A program made the translations under genes and the position numbers. This document shows positions 8,611 through 18,017 of a stretch of DNA of 64,000 nt, piece by piece; within the stretch, counting starts at the first letter, position 1, and every line of letters begins with the position of its first letter. The notes below the pieces were generated by a model that was not told where the DNA came from, did not search any database, and worked only from the letters and a program-made list of their open reading frames with translations. The DNA is taken from contig SEGS01000004.1 in the NCBI GenBank assembly GCA_004210915.1, positions 1-64,000 of the forward strand, written 5' to 3'. Origin of the DNA: Variovorax sp. (lineage in GTDB: Bacteria > Pseudomonadota > Gammaproteobacteria > Burkholderiales > Burkholderiaceae_C).

Positions 8611-8622
8611 TGCACATGTGCA
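8611..8622. promoter_or_regulatory. perfect 12-bp palindrome upstream of a LysR gene
   Basis: TGCACATGTGCA is self-complementary and ends 12 bases before the LysR start. A related TGCATGCA lies at 8554-8561. Both fall in the divergent cupin/LysR control region and are candidate operators. Confidence 0.4.
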
Positions 8623-8634
8623 AATGATTCACCA

Positions 8635-9558
8635 ATGGCCAAAGAGAACCTGAACGACCTGCAAGCCTTCGTGGTGGTCGCGCGCGAGCGCAGCTTCACA
8701 CGTGCGGCGGCGCAGATGGGTATCTCGCGCTCGGCGTTGAGCCACGCGATGCTGGCGCTCGAAGCCCGGCTGGGCGTTCGCCTGCTCACGCGCACGACGC
8801 GAAGCGTCTCCACCACCGAAGCCGGTGCGCGGCTGCTCGACACCGTGGCGCCACGCCTGCAGGAGATCGAAGCAGAGCTCGGGCAGCTCAGCGCCATGCG
8901 CGACACGCCTGCCGGCACCGTGCGCATCACCGCACATGACCATGCCATCAACGCCGTGCTTTGGCCGCGCCTGCTGCCCCTGCTGCAGAAGTACCCTGAC
9001 ATCCGGATCGAGTTCAGCGTCGACTACGCCTTCACCGACATCGCATCTCAGCGCTTCGATGCGGGGGTGCGTGTCGGCGACCGCGTCGACAAGGACATGG
9101 TCGCCGTGCGCATCGCGCCGGACATGCGCATGGCGGTGGCCGCTTCGCCTGCCTACCTGGAGGGCCGGCCAGTGCCCAAAAAGCCCCAGGACCTGACCAC
9201 GCACCAGTGTGTGAACCTGCGGCTGCCAACCCGCGGCAATCTGTATGCGTGGGACTTCCAGAAAGGCAGGAAAGCCCTCAACGTGAAGGTGGATGGCCAG
9301 ACCGTGTTCAACAGCACGATGCTGATGCTGCAGGCGGCCATCGACGGCATGGGCTTCGCCTACGTGCCCTTCGACGTCATGCGGCCGCACATCGATGCCG
9401 GCAGGCTGGTTCCGGTGCTGGAAGACTGGTGGCCGACCTTTCCGGGCTATCACCTCTACTACGCGAACCGGCGCCAGATCGCGCCGGCTTTGGCGCTGGT
9501 GGTCGAGGCGTTGCGCTACCGCGCGCCCGAGCGGGCTAAGGCTGGCGCGACGCGCTGA
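8635..9558 (+). CDS. LysR-family regulator of the cupin/CMD pair (inferred)
   Basis: 307 residues: an N-terminal HTH ([19 protein letters not shown], about 21-39) and a LysR effector domain of the group that includes DmlR-like regulators ([29 protein letters not shown]). The start at 8635 gives the standard LysR N-terminus. It is divergent from the exported cupin/CMD genes. Its last 23 bases overlap the 3' end of an oppositely oriented paralogous LysR gene. Confidence 0.85.
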   Translation: MAKENLNDLQAFVVVARERSFTRAAAQMGISRSALSHAMLALEARLGVRLLTRTTRSVSTTEAGARLLDTVAPRLQEIEAELGQLSAMRDTPAGTVRITAHDHAINAVLWPRLLPLLQKYPDIRIEFSVDYAFTDIASQRFDAGVRVGDRVDKDMVAVRIAPDMRMAVAASPAYLEGRPVPKKPQDLTTHQCVNLRLPTRGNLYAWDFQKGRKALNVKVDGQTVFNSTMLMLQAAIDGMGFAYVPFDVMRPHIDAGRLVPVLEDWWPTFPGYHLYYANRRQIAPALALVVEALRYRAPERAKAGATR

Positions 9559-10441
9559 AGCGCAGGGCTTTCACCACCAGGGAGAAGGCCGGCGAGGGCT
9601 GCCGTTTGCTCGGGTAGTAAAGGTGGTAGCCCGCGAACTTCGGGCACCAGTCCTGCAGCACACGCACCAGCCCACCCGATTCGATGTGCTGCATCACTTC
9701 ATCCTCCGGTAGCAGCGTGATGCCCATGCCGGCCAGTGCCGCGTCCACCTGCGGCGGCGCGGTGTTGAAGATCAGCGGCCCGTCCACGCGCACGTTGACC
9801 TTGCGGCCGCGCTTCTCGAAGTCCCACACGTAGAGGCCGCCCGAGGTCGGCATGCGCTGGTTGATGCAGGCGTGCTGCGTGAGGTCGGCAGGCGTCTTCG
9901 GCGCGGGGTGCGCTGCAAAGTAGCCGGGCGAGGCCACCACAGCCATCTGCAGCGGCGGGCCGATGGGCACGGCGATCATGTCGTTGTCGATGGTGTTGCC
10001 CATGCGCACGCCGGCGTCGAATCGGTCGGCCACGATGTCGCGAAAGCCGTAGTTCATGTCGAACTCGAGCTTGATGTCGGGGTACTCGTGCAGCAACGGC
10101 ATCAGCTTGGGGAGCAGCACCGTGTGCATCACATGGTCGCCGCAGGTGATGCGCACGGTGCCCCCTGGCTTGTCGCGCAGCGCGGTCAGCGCTTCCAGTT
10201 CCGCTTCGATCTCCTCGAAACGGTGCCCGATCGCCTTCATGAGCCGCTCCCCGGCCGATGTAGGCGCCACGCTGCGCGTCGTTCGCGTGAGGAGGCGGAT
10301 CTGCAGGCCTTCTTCCAGTCCGCGGATGGCCTGGCTGAGCGCCGACTGCGTCACGCCCAGCGTGCCCGCGGCCTTCGTGAAACTGCCTTCGCGGGCCACC
10401 GTCACGAAAGCCAGCAGGTCGTTGAGGTTGCGTCGTGGCAT
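9536..10441 (-). CDS. LysR-family regulator, paralog of its convergent neighbour
   Basis: 301 residues: HTH (FTKAAGTLGVTQSALSQAI) and a LysR effector domain. It matches the protein at 8635-9558 along its whole length (shared [29 protein letters not shown] and GYHLYY), so the two genes are paralogs facing each other. The start at 10441 has GGAG 6 bases upstream; 18 extra residues are possible in frame. It is divergent from the MFS exporter and probably regulates it. Confidence 0.85.
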   Translation of the reverse strand: MPRRNLNDLLAFVTVAREGSFTKAAGTLGVTQSALSQAIRGLEEGLQIRLLTRTTRSVAPTSAGERLMKAIGHRFEEIEAELEALTALRDKPGGTVRITCGDHVMHTVLLPKLMPLLHEYPDIKLEFDMNYGFRDIVADRFDAGVRMGNTIDNDMIAVPIGPPLQMAVVASPGYFAAHPAPKTPADLTQHACINQRMPTSGGLYVWDFEKRGRKVNVRVDGPLIFNTAPPQVDAALAGMGITLLPEDEVMQHIESGGLVRVLQDWCPKFAGYHLYYPSKRQPSPAFSLVVKALRFSASRQP

Positions 10442-10465
10442 GGCGGTCTCCGCAGGCGCGGACTG

Positions 10466-10496
10466 ATTAGAGATGGTAATAAATGTATTAAGCATT
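10466..10496. promoter_or_regulatory. two adjacent 15-bp LysR-type boxes
   Basis: ATTAGAGATGGTAAT at 10466-10480 is an ATTA-N7-TAAT inverted repeat that fits the LysR T-N11-A rule. AATGTATTAAGCATT at 10482-10496 is AATG-N7-CATT. They are offset by 16 bases in the AT-rich divergent region between the LysR gene and the MFS gene, as expected for adjacent LysR tetramer sites. Confidence 0.45.
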
Positions 10497-10606
10497 GATT
10501 ACCTAGTCAATTCCCGGACCGATCGGCAAACTTCGTGGCAGTTCCCAGCAACCTGCCCACTGCCCATGAAGACTTTCCACATTCCCTGCGGCCGGGTCTG
10601 CGCCAC

Positions 10607-11827
10607 ATGACTGCACAGACCTTCGACGCCGGCGCCGTGCATGCCAGCGCCCCGGCCGACCCGGCGCAGCCCGCGCATTGGGGCGGCGTGTTCGCCATGA
10701 CGCTGTGCGTTTTCGCCCTGATCGCGTCGGAGTTCATGCCCGTCAGCCTGCTGACCCCGCTGGCGCGCGACCTCCGGGTGACCGAGGGCCTGGCGGGACA
10801 GGGCATCGCCATTTCGGGTGTGTTCGCGGTGCTCACGAGCCTGTGCATCGCAACCCTTGCGGCACGGGTTGACCGCAAGCGCCTGTTGCTGGCGCTCACG
10901 GCCATGATGGGCCTGTCCGGCGTCATCGTCGCGGTGGCGCCGAACTATTTGACTTACATGGCCGGACGGGCGTTGATCGGTATTGTCGTGGGCGGCTTCT
11001 GGTCGATGTCGGCCGCCACCGCGATGCAGCTCGTGCCTGCGTCCCAAGTGCCCCGCGCCCTGGCGATCTTCAATGGCGGCAACGCGCTGGCGACCGTGGT
11101 GGCGGCGCCGCTGGGCAGCTACCTCGCGTCCTTCGTGGGCTGGCGCGGAGCCTTCTTCGCGCTGGTGCCGGTTGCGGCCGCGGCCTTCGCCTGGCAGTGG
11201 TTCAGCTTGCCGGCCCTGCCGGCGCGGCCACGCGCCAAGGGCACGCGCAACGTGTTTCAACTGCTGCAGCGCCGGCAGGTGCGGCTCGGCATGCTGGCCG
11301 TGGGCATGTTCTTCATGGGGCAGTTCGCGTTGTTCACCTACCTGCGGCCGTTCCTGGAAACCGTGACGGGGGTCGAGGCCGCAACGCTGTCGCTCGTGCT
11401 GCTGGCCATCGGCGCGGCCGGCTTCGTGGGCACCATGCTGATCGGCCGGTTCCTGAAGCTCGGCTTCTACGGAGCGCTCACCGTCATCCCTGTGCTGATG
11501 GCCGCCATCGCCGTGGCGCTGATCGCCATGGGGGGCTCTTTGTCTGCCACAACGGTGCTGCTGGGCTTGTGGGGTCTGGTCGCCACCGCTGCGCCGGTCG
11601 GCTGGTGGCTGTGGGTGGCGCGCACGCTGCCACAGGACGCCGAAGCCGGCGGCGGGCTCATGGTGGCGGTGGTGCAACTGGCCATCGCTGCAGGCTCCAC
11701 GGCGGGCGGCCTGCTGTTCGACCGCAGCGGCTACCGCGGCACCTTTGCGTTCAGCGCCGGCCTGTTGCTGGTCGGCGCCTTTCTCGTAGTCCTCACATCG
11801 CGCGCAGCGCAGGCTGAATCGACATGA
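10607..11827 (+). CDS. MFS exporter, DHA1-type
   Basis: About 406 residues with 12 predicted membrane segments. It resembles the AraJ/NepI-like drug or nucleoside exporters of the DHA1 group: the first segment FALIASEFMPVSLL is typical, and a loop reads ARVDRKRLL. The start is uncertain; 10607 (MTAQTF) gives a sensible short N-terminus, while a GTG at 10535 would add 24 residues. Substrate unknown. It is divergent from a LysR gene and shares an ATGA overlap with the cyclophilin-like gene. Confidence 0.8.
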   Translation: MTAQTFDAGAVHASAPADPAQPAHWGGVFAMTLCVFALIASEFMPVSLLTPLARDLRVTEGLAGQGIAISGVFAVLTSLCIATLAARVDRKRLLLALTAMMGLSGVIVAVAPNYLTYMAGRALIGIVVGGFWSMSAATAMQLVPASQVPRALAIFNGGNALATVVAAPLGSYLASFVGWRGAFFALVPVAAAAFAWQWFSLPALPARPRAKGTRNVFQLLQRRQVRLGMLAVGMFFMGQFALFTYLRPFLETVTGVEAATLSLVLLAIGAAGFVGTMLIGRFLKLGFYGALTVIPVLMAAIAVALIAMGGSLSATTVLLGLWGLVATAAPVGWWLWVARTLPQDAEAGGGLMVAVVQLAIAAGSTAGGLLFDRSGYRGTFAFSAGLLLVGAFLVVLTSRAAQAEST

Positions 11828-12336
11828 CACACCACGATTCCTTTTTGCCCGTGCCCGTGCCCGCTGCACGGGGTCGCCGCCGGGGCCTGCAATGGGCGGC
11901 GGGGCTGCTGGGCCTGCTCATGCTCGCCAGCAGCCATGCGGGCGAGAAGTCGGCTGCCGGTGCGCCCCAGGGCCTAGCGAAGGCGTCCCGCATCTGGATA
12001 ACGGTAGGCGAACGCCGCTTCGCCGTGACCCTGGCTGACACCGAGGCAGCGCGCGCGTTCGCCGCGCGCCTGCCGCTGGCACTGCACATGACCGATCTCA
12101 ACGCCAACGAGAAGAAGTTCGACCTGCCCGATGCGCTGCCCAGCAACCCGAGCCGGCCGGGCACCATCCGCAACGGTGACCTCATGCTGTGGGGCGCCAA
12201 CACCGTGGTGGTGTTCTATCTGACCTTCGATTCGCCGTATGCGTACACGCGCCTCGGTTGGGTGGACGACCCGAACGGCCTGGCGCAGGTGCTCGGCAAG
12301 GGCAGCGTGCAGGTTGGGTTCATGGCTCGGCACTGA
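11824..12336 (+). CDS. exported cyclophilin-like fold protein
   Basis: 170 residues. A basic N-terminus and hydrophobic segment (about 22-39) form a signal peptide ending near SHA. The mature domain has the cyclophilin-like (DUF369-type) pattern: WITVGERRFAVTLADTEAARAF, LPLALHMTDLNANEKKFDLP, GDLMLW and VVVFYLTFDSPYAYTRLGWV. Function is not established. The start overlaps the MFS stop (ATGA), so the two are translationally coupled. A second, unexported relative lies at 16448-16843, after the aldehyde oxidoreductase genes. Confidence 0.75.
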   Translation: MTHHDSFLPVPVPAARGRRRGLQWAAGLLGLLMLASSHAGEKSAAGAPQGLAKASRIWITVGERRFAVTLADTEAARAFAARLPLALHMTDLNANEKKFDLPDALPSNPSRPGTIRNGDLMLWGANTVVVFYLTFDSPYAYTRLGWVDDPNGLAQVLGKGSVQVGFMARH

Positions 12337-12444
12337 TGAGCAGAACTAATAGGCCCTTTAAGCATTCTTCAGCTTGTCGGCCTGGCGCGCATTTGCCAGA
12401 GTCAGGTTCGGCCCCACGCATTCACATACACAAGGACACCGTCC

Positions 12445-13266
12445 ATGCCCCACGAAATCGACAAGGACCTGCCGGCCCAGCTGAGCGCCGATGAGGCCGC
12501 GCTGCTGGCGCAGATGCCCGCGCTGCACGACGTCGGAACCTCCCGCCGCAGTTTCATGATGCAGACCGGCGGCGGTGGCATCGGGCTCTTCGCGGCCAAC
12601 CTGCTGGCCACCGAGTCGGCGCTGGCGCAGATGGCCCCGGAGCCTGGCGCGCTGTCCGCATCCCTGCCGGCGCAGAACGTTGTGGCGGTCAACTTCCGGG
12701 TCAACGGCACGCCGCAGACGCTGGCGATCGATTCCCGCGTCGTCCTGCTCGACGCGTTGCGGGAGCGCTTGGCGCTGACAGGCTCCAAGAAGGGGTGCGA
12801 TCAGGGCCAGTGCGGCGCCTGCACGGTGCTGGTCGACGGGCAGCGCGTACTCTCCTGTCTGACGCTCGCAGCCACGCTCGAGGGACGCGAGGTCACGACC
12901 ATCGAAGGCCTGGCGAAAGGCGACCAGTTGCATCCCATGCAGGCCGCCTTCATCAGGCACGATGGCTTTCAGTGCGGCTACTGCACCTCGGGCCAGATCT
13001 GCTCGGCCGTCGGCATGCTGGGCGAGGCACAGCGGGGCCAGGTCAGCCACGTGACCGGTGACGTGGGCAAGACCACCACCCGCCTGACCGATGATGAGAT
13101 CAAGGAACGCATGAGCGGCAACATCTGCCGCTGCGGCGCCTACCCGGGGATCGTCGCGGCGATCCAGGAGGTGCACTCGGGCCGCCAGGCCGCGCAGACC
13201 TGGGGCTTCGCCACAGAAACCCAACTGGCATCTGCACGCAAGGAGGACGGCCATGCGACCGTTTGA
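12445..13266 (+). CDS. paoA: aldehyde oxidoreductase, iron-sulfur subunit PaoA-type
   Basis: 273 residues. The N-terminus carries a twin-arginine signal (SRRSFMM, RR at 34-35), so the complex is exported folded, as for E. coli PaoABC. It binds two [2Fe-2S] clusters: a plant-type set (about C118, C123, C126, C138) and a C-terminal set (C177, C180, C228, C230 in CGYC and CRCG). It relays electrons from the molybdenum site. AAGGA precedes the start. The 108-base gap before it probably holds its promoter. It overlaps paoB by 14 bases. Confidence 0.9.
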   Translation: MPHEIDKDLPAQLSADEAALLAQMPALHDVGTSRRSFMMQTGGGGIGLFAANLLATESALAQMAPEPGALSASLPAQNVVAVNFRVNGTPQTLAIDSRVVLLDALRERLALTGSKKGCDQGQCGACTVLVDGQRVLSCLTLAATLEGREVTTIEGLAKGDQLHPMQAAFIRHDGFQCGYCTSGQICSAVGMLGEAQRGQVSHVTGDVGKTTTRLTDDEIKERMSGNICRCGAYPGIVAAIQEVHSGRQAAQTWGFATETQLASARKEDGHATV

Positions 13267-14245
13267 GTACGTCCGCGCGGCCGATGCCGCCTCTGCCACC
13301 GCCGCCATGGCGGCCACACCGCAAGCCCGATACCTGGCGGGCGGCAGCAACCTGCTGGACCTCATGAAAGAGGATGTCGAGCGGCCGACGCGCCTGGTCG
13401 ACATCACCCGCCTGCCGCTGAAGGGCATCCAGCGCACGCGCGCGGGCCTGTCCATCGGTGCGCTGGCCACCAACACCGACACGGCCAATCACCCACTGGT
13501 GCGGGAGCACTATCCGCTGCTCACGCAGGCCATCGTTGCGGGCGCCAGCGGCCAGCTGCGCAACATGGCCACCAACGGCGGGAATCTGTTGCAGCGCACG
13601 CGTTGCAACTACTTCTACGACACGGCGATGCCCTGCAACAAACGCGAGCCCGGCAGTGGCTGCGGGGCGCGCGAGGGCCTCAACAAGACCAGCGCCATCC
13701 TGGGCTGGAGCGATGCCTGTGTGGCCACCTATCCGGGCGACATGGCAACGGCGCTCTGCGCGCTCGATGCCAGGGTCCGCGTGCGCTCACCGGACGGGCG
13801 CGAGCGGCACATCGCCATCACCGACTTCCACCGCCTGCCCGGCGACACGCCACAGCGCGACAACAACCTCGCGCAGGGCGAGCTGATCGTTGCCATCGAA
13901 TTGCCGGTGCCCGCAGGCGACTTCGCGCGGCATTCGCACTATCTCAAGGTGCGTGATCGTGCCTCGTACGCATTTGCGATGGTGTCGGTGGCCGCTGCAC
14001 TCGTCATGGACGGCAGCACGGTTCGGCAGGCGCGGGTGGTGCTGGGCAGCGTGGCCCACAAGCCGTGGCGCAGCGCCGAGGCCGAAGCCGTGCTGGTGGG
14101 TCAGCGCGCCGACGAGGCCGTCTTCCAGCGCGCGGCGCAGGCAGCGCTGCGCGACGCGCGACCTCTCGCGCACAACGCCTACAAGGTGGAACTGGGTCAA
14201 CGTGCCGTCGTGCGGGCGCTGATGCGCGCCGCGCGGCTGGCTTGA
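13253..14245 (+). CDS. paoB: aldehyde oxidoreductase, FAD subunit PaoB-type
   Basis: 330 residues of the CO-dehydrogenase/xanthine-dehydrogenase FAD-binding family (ARYLAGGSNLLDLMK near residue 30, ATNGGNLLQRTRC near 107-118). A cysteine-rich insertion (C118, C128, C137 around NYFYDTAMPCNK) matches the extra [4Fe-4S] site known in E. coli PaoB. It passes electrons on from PaoA. The start lies inside the end of paoA, indicating coupling. Confidence 0.9.
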   Translation: MRPFEYVRAADAASATAAMAATPQARYLAGGSNLLDLMKEDVERPTRLVDITRLPLKGIQRTRAGLSIGALATNTDTANHPLVREHYPLLTQAIVAGASGQLRNMATNGGNLLQRTRCNYFYDTAMPCNKREPGSGCGAREGLNKTSAILGWSDACVATYPGDMATALCALDARVRVRSPDGRERHIAITDFHRLPGDTPQRDNNLAQGELIVAIELPVPAGDFARHSHYLKVRDRASYAFAMVSVAAALVMDGSTVRQARVVLGSVAHKPWRSAEAEAVLVGQRADEAVFQRAAQAALRDARPLAHNAYKVELGQRAVVRALMRAARLA

Positions 14246-14258
14246 GAAAGAGAACGTC

Positions 14259-16451
14259 ATGGCACGCTATCTAGGCAAGGAAACGACCCGGGTCGACGGG
14301 CTCGCCAAGGTCACCGGCAAGGCGAAGTACACGGCCGAATTCCAGATCCCGAACGTGAGCTACGGCTTCATCGTGCTCAGCACGATTGCCAAAGGCCGCA
14401 TCGCGGCCATCGACACGCGCGGGGCCGAACAGGCCGGCGGTGTGATCCGCGTGTTCACGCACCTGAACGCGGGCAAGCTCGGCCCGGCACCTGTGGCCGG
14501 CGCAGCGCCTGCGTGGTCGTGGCCGCTGCAGTCGGACCGCGTGTTTTTCAACGGCCAGCCGATCGCGCTGGTGGTGGCCGAGAGTTACGAACAGGCCCGG
14601 CACGCCTCGCGGCTGGTGAAGGTGCGCTACGAGACTGAAGCGCACAACACCGACTTCGCCGCCGCGCAGGGCCGGGCGCTGCCCGACCCGGACACGGCCA
14701 AGGGAAAACCGCGCGGCAACCCGGTGGCCGCCATGCAGGCAGCGACCGTCAAGGTCGAGGCCGAGTACCGCATCCCGATCAACCACCACAACCCGATCGA
14801 GCCGCATGCGGCCATCGCGTTCTGGCAGGGCGATCAGCTCACGATCTTCGACAAGACCCAGAACGTCTACGGCGTGCAGGAACACCTGGCCCAGGCCCTG
14901 GGCGTGCCGGCCGCCAACATCCGCGTGGTGTCGCCCTTCGTCGGCGGTGCCTTCGGCGCATCGCTCAAGCCGAACTACTACCCGTCGCTGACCGCGATGG
15001 CGGCGCGCGAGCTCAAGCGCCCGGTCAAGGTGGTCTTCACGCGCGCCCAGATGTTCACGGGGCATGGCTACCGGCCCTACACGGTGCAGAAGATTGCGCT
15101 GGGCGCCGATCGCAACGGCAAGCTGTCGGCCATGGTGCACGAGGCGTTCCACAACACCTCGTCCTTCGAGGCGTTCTCGGATGCCACCACCAGCTTCACG
15201 CGCCAGGTCTATGCCTGCCCCAACCTGCATGCACCCTTGAAGGTGGCAGCCATCGACCTGGCCACGCCCACCTGGATGCGTGCACCTGGCGCGGTCAGCG
15301 GCATGTTCGCGCTCGAAAGCGCGATGGATGAACTGTCGTACGCGCTCAAGATCGACCCGATGGAACTGCGCCTCGTCAACTACGCCGAGGTCGACCCTGA
15401 AAGCGGCAAGCCGTTCTCCAGCAAGGCGCTGCGCGAGTGCTACCGGCTCGGCGCCGAAAAATTTGGCTGGAAGAGCCGCAGACCCGAGCCGCGTTCCATG
15501 CGCGATGGCCGCCTGCTCGTGGGATGGGGCATGGCATCGAGCGTGTGGGGCGCGATGCAGATGCCGGCCAGCGCGCGCATCAGCTTCCGGGCCGACGGCA
15601 CGGCCACGGTGACCAGCGCAACCAGCGACATCGGGCCCGGCACGTACACCGTGATGACCATGATCGCCGCCGAGTTCCTGGGGCTGCGGCTGGACCAGGT
15701 GCGTTTCGAGTTGGGCGATACGCGCCAGCCCAAGGCGCCGGCGCAGGGCGGATCGTGGACGACGTCGAGCGTGGGCTCGGCCGTGCGCGGCGCAGCGCTG
15801 ACCATAGTCGCCAGATTGCTGGCGCTGGCAAATCAGGATGCCGCGTCGCCGCTGGCGGGTGTGGAAGCGGCCGACGTCGAGATGCTCGACGGCCAGCTGC
15901 GCAGCAAGCGCGATCCGTCACGCGCGGTCGCCATCGCCGACCTCATGCGACGCACTGGCACCGATGAGATCGTCGAGACCTACGACTCGACGCCTTCGCC
16001 CGAGCGCGCGAAATACGCGTCGCTTGCGCACGGGGCCCAGTTCGTCGAGGTGAAGGTCGATCCCGATCTGGGCACGGTGAAGGTCACGCGCGTGATCGAA
16101 GTCACGGCCTGCGGCAAGATCCTCAATCCGCTGGCGTCGCACAGCCAGGAGATCGGCGGCGTGGTGTGGGGTATCGGCATGGCGCTCGAAGAAGCGACCG
16201 AAGTCGATCACCGCTACGGCCGCATCATGAACGCCAACCTGCAGCACTACCACCTGCCGGTGAACGCCGACATTCACGCCATCGAAACCATCTTCGTCGA
16301 GGAGGACGACACCATCGTCAACCCGCTCGGCGTCAAGGGCATGGGCGAACTCGGCATGGTGGGAATTCCGGCCGCCATCGCCAATGCGGTCTATCACGCG
16401 ACCGGCAAGCGCGTGCGGGACCTGCCGATCACGCCCGACAAGCTGCTGTGA
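14259..16451 (+). CDS. paoC: aldehyde oxidoreductase, molybdenum-binding subunit PaoC-type
   Basis: 730 residues, xanthine-oxidase family large subunit holding the molybdopterin cofactor. The N-terminal part contains LAKVTGKAKYTAEF. The middle has FVGGAFGASLKPNYYP. The catalytic Glu is visible in GMGELGMVG near residue 697. It oxidises aldehydes to acids, in the periplasm by association with Tat-exported PaoA. No paoD/xdhC-type cofactor chaperone gene follows. Its stop overlaps the start of a cyclophilin-like gene (GTGA). Confidence 0.9.
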   Translation: MARYLGKETTRVDGLAKVTGKAKYTAEFQIPNVSYGFIVLSTIAKGRIAAIDTRGAEQAGGVIRVFTHLNAGKLGPAPVAGAAPAWSWPLQSDRVFFNGQPIALVVAESYEQARHASRLVKVRYETEAHNTDFAAAQGRALPDPDTAKGKPRGNPVAAMQAATVKVEAEYRIPINHHNPIEPHAAIAFWQGDQLTIFDKTQNVYGVQEHLAQALGVPAANIRVVSPFVGGAFGASLKPNYYPSLTAMAARELKRPVKVVFTRAQMFTGHGYRPYTVQKIALGADRNGKLSAMVHEAFHNTSSFEAFSDATTSFTRQVYACPNLHAPLKVAAIDLATPTWMRAPGAVSGMFALESAMDELSYALKIDPMELRLVNYAEVDPESGKPFSSKALRECYRLGAEKFGWKSRRPEPRSMRDGRLLVGWGMASSVWGAMQMPASARISFRADGTATVTSATSDIGPGTYTVMTMIAAEFLGLRLDQVRFELGDTRQPKAPAQGGSWTTSSVGSAVRGAALTIVARLLALANQDAASPLAGVEAADVEMLDGQLRSKRDPSRAVAIADLMRRTGTDEIVETYDSTPSPERAKYASLAHGAQFVEVKVDPDLGTVKVTRVIEVTACGKILNPLASHSQEIGGVVWGIGMALEEATEVDHRYGRIMNANLQHYHLPVNADIHAIETIFVEEDDTIVNPLGVKGMGELGMVGIPAAIANAVYHATGKRVRDLPITPDKLL

Positions 16452-16843
16452 CGTCAGTCGGCATTGTTTCGGTCAGGCTGCTGTTCGAATCGGACGGCGT
16501 CGTGGTGGCCAGCGGGACGCTGGACGCCCACCGCAGCGCGGCCGATTTTGCGGAGATGCTTCCGCTGGAACTGGCGTTCGACGATTACGCGTCGACGGAG
16601 AAGATTGCCGTTCTTCCGCGCGCATTGATGATCGAAGACGCGCCGACCGCGTACACCCCGGTGGCGGGCGACATCTGCTTTTACGCGCCCTGGGGCAATC
16701 TCGCCGTCTTCTATGAAGACGGCGAGCATTCGGTAGGTCTGGTGAGGCTCGGCCGGCTTGAAAGCGGAATGGATGTCTTCAAGCGCACGGGCATGCAGAG
16801 GCTCATGCTCTTGCGAGAAGGGCCGGCGGCAGGGCCCGATTGA
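16448..16843 (+). CDS. cyclophilin-like fold protein, coupled to paoC
   Basis: 131 residues, no signal peptide. The cyclophilin-like pattern is clear: VRLLFESDGVVVASG, SAADFAEMLPLELAFDDYASTEKIAVLP, GDICFYAPWGNLAVFY. It starts with GTG overlapping the paoC stop by four bases, occupying the place of paoD in E. coli. A cofactor-insertion or protective role is a guess from position only. Its last 41 bases overlap the end of the convergent glycoside hydrolase gene. Confidence 0.7.
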   Translation: MTSVGIVSVRLLFESDGVVVASGTLDAHRSAADFAEMLPLELAFDDYASTEKIAVLPRALMIEDAPTAYTPVAGDICFYAPWGNLAVFYEDGEHSVGLVRLGRLESGMDVFKRTGMQRLMLLREGPAAGPD

Positions 16844-18017
16844 CGGCGTTCGCTTCGAGCGCCCGCCGCGCGAGCAGGAAGGTCGCCGCATTCCAGCTCT
16901 GGCCCGCCATCCCCATCGGCGCCAGCGTCTGGCCGTGGAACCACTCGGTGAAGCGCCAGTCGTGCGCGGCATTGGCTTCGGCCAGGCGGGCGAGGGCGGC
17001 CCACGCCTTGTCGTGCTGGCCGACCTGCGCCAGCGCCATCACCCAGTAGCCGCCGACGAAGGGCCAGATGCCGCCGTTGTGGTACTGGTGCACGAGGTTC
17101 TGCTGGTGCCGTTCCATGTAAGCGCGCCACAGCCTGTGCTGTTGGGTGAAAGGGTGCAGCACGACGCGCACGGGCCAGGGCGCGTCGGCGTGCGCCTCGT
17201 CGATGGTTTGCACGATGCGCTGCGCCATCGCAGCATCGGCCAGCCCGCTCTGAATGGCGAGCACGTTGCCGAACACGTCGCCCTCGTCGCCCACGAACGA
17301 GAGATTGACGAAGCTCAGATACAGGCCCGGGTTGCGGCGGCCGCGCCTTGCGTAGTGCCGCAGCAGGCGCGCGCGGTGGTATTCGGGCAGGTCCTCCTGG
17401 AACGGGTTGAACAGGTGGTTGAAGTGATGCTGCGTCGCATCGGCGTGGGCGAGCGCGTAGCGCTGCTTGACGTCGAACCACAGCGCGTTGGTGTAGAGCA
17501 CATAGCCCGAGCGCGGCATGATGTCGGCCCAGTCGCTGGCCTCGTTCTGCTGCAGCAGGCGAAAGTGCTGGTGCTCCTGCGCCAGCAGCCAGCCGATGGC
17601 CAGATCGACTTCGCGTTGCCAGTGGGTGGCCCCGACGTTTCCATGCTGGCGCACATGGTCGACTGCGATCAGCCACCACAGCGTCGCGTCGATGCAGCCG
17701 AGGTACCAGAAGTCTGCGTCCTTGCCTTCGGGGTCGACGTACTTCGGGATCTGTCCGTTGGCGGCTTGCTGTGCCGCCAGCGCGTTCAGGCTGTCGACCG
17801 CTCCGCGCTCCAGCGCCGGCACGCCGCTGCCGCACATCGCCATCACGCAGATGGCCGCATCGCGCCCGAAGATGCGTGTGTAGCGCCTGGCCACCGCAGC
17901 TTCGGTGCGGCTGGCCGCCAGGATGCCGTGCGGCGTGAGGTTGTCTTCGAGCAGGCGGAGCGAGGCCTGCGCGCAGGCGTCGATGCGGGCGAGGGTGTCG
18001 GGGTCGAGATGGGTCAT
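16803..18017 (-). CDS. glycoside hydrolase (amylo-1,6-glucosidase/GH63-like six-hairpin fold)
   Basis: 404 residues, cytoplasmic. An alpha/alpha toroid pattern of the glucoamylase-like superfamily is visible: RIFGRDAAICVMAM, GKDADFWYLGCIDATLWW, LVHQYHNGGIWPFVGGYWV and FTEWFHGQTLAPMGMAGQSWNAA. It is related to glycogen-debranching C-terminal domains and plant-type invertases; the exact sugar cannot be read from sequence. The start at 18017 (MTHLD) is the first ATG giving a compact N-terminus. It has no sugar-metabolism neighbours. Confidence 0.65.
   Translation of the reverse strand: MTHLDPDTLARIDACAQASLRLLEDNLTPHGILAASRTEAAVARRYTRIFGRDAAICVMAMCGSGVPALERGAVDSLNALAAQQAANGQIPKYVDPEGKDADFWYLGCIDATLWWLIAVDHVRQHGNVGATHWQREVDLAIGWLLAQEHQHFRLLQQNEASDWADIMPRSGYVLYTNALWFDVKQRYALAHADATQHHFNHLFNPFQEDLPEYHRARLLRHYARRGRRNPGLYLSFVNLSFVGDEGDVFGNVLAIQSGLADAAMAQRIVQTIDEAHADAPWPVRVVLHPFTQQHRLWRAYMERHQQNLVHQYHNGGIWPFVGGYWVMALAQVGQHDKAWAALARLAEANAAHDWRFTEWFHGQTLAPMGMAGQSWNAATFLLARRALEANAVNRALPPALLARA

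Noticed and set aside
12337-12444. Possible molybdenum-cofactor riboswitch before paoA
   Set aside because: No recognisable Moco aptamer structure in 108 bases; likely only a promoter.
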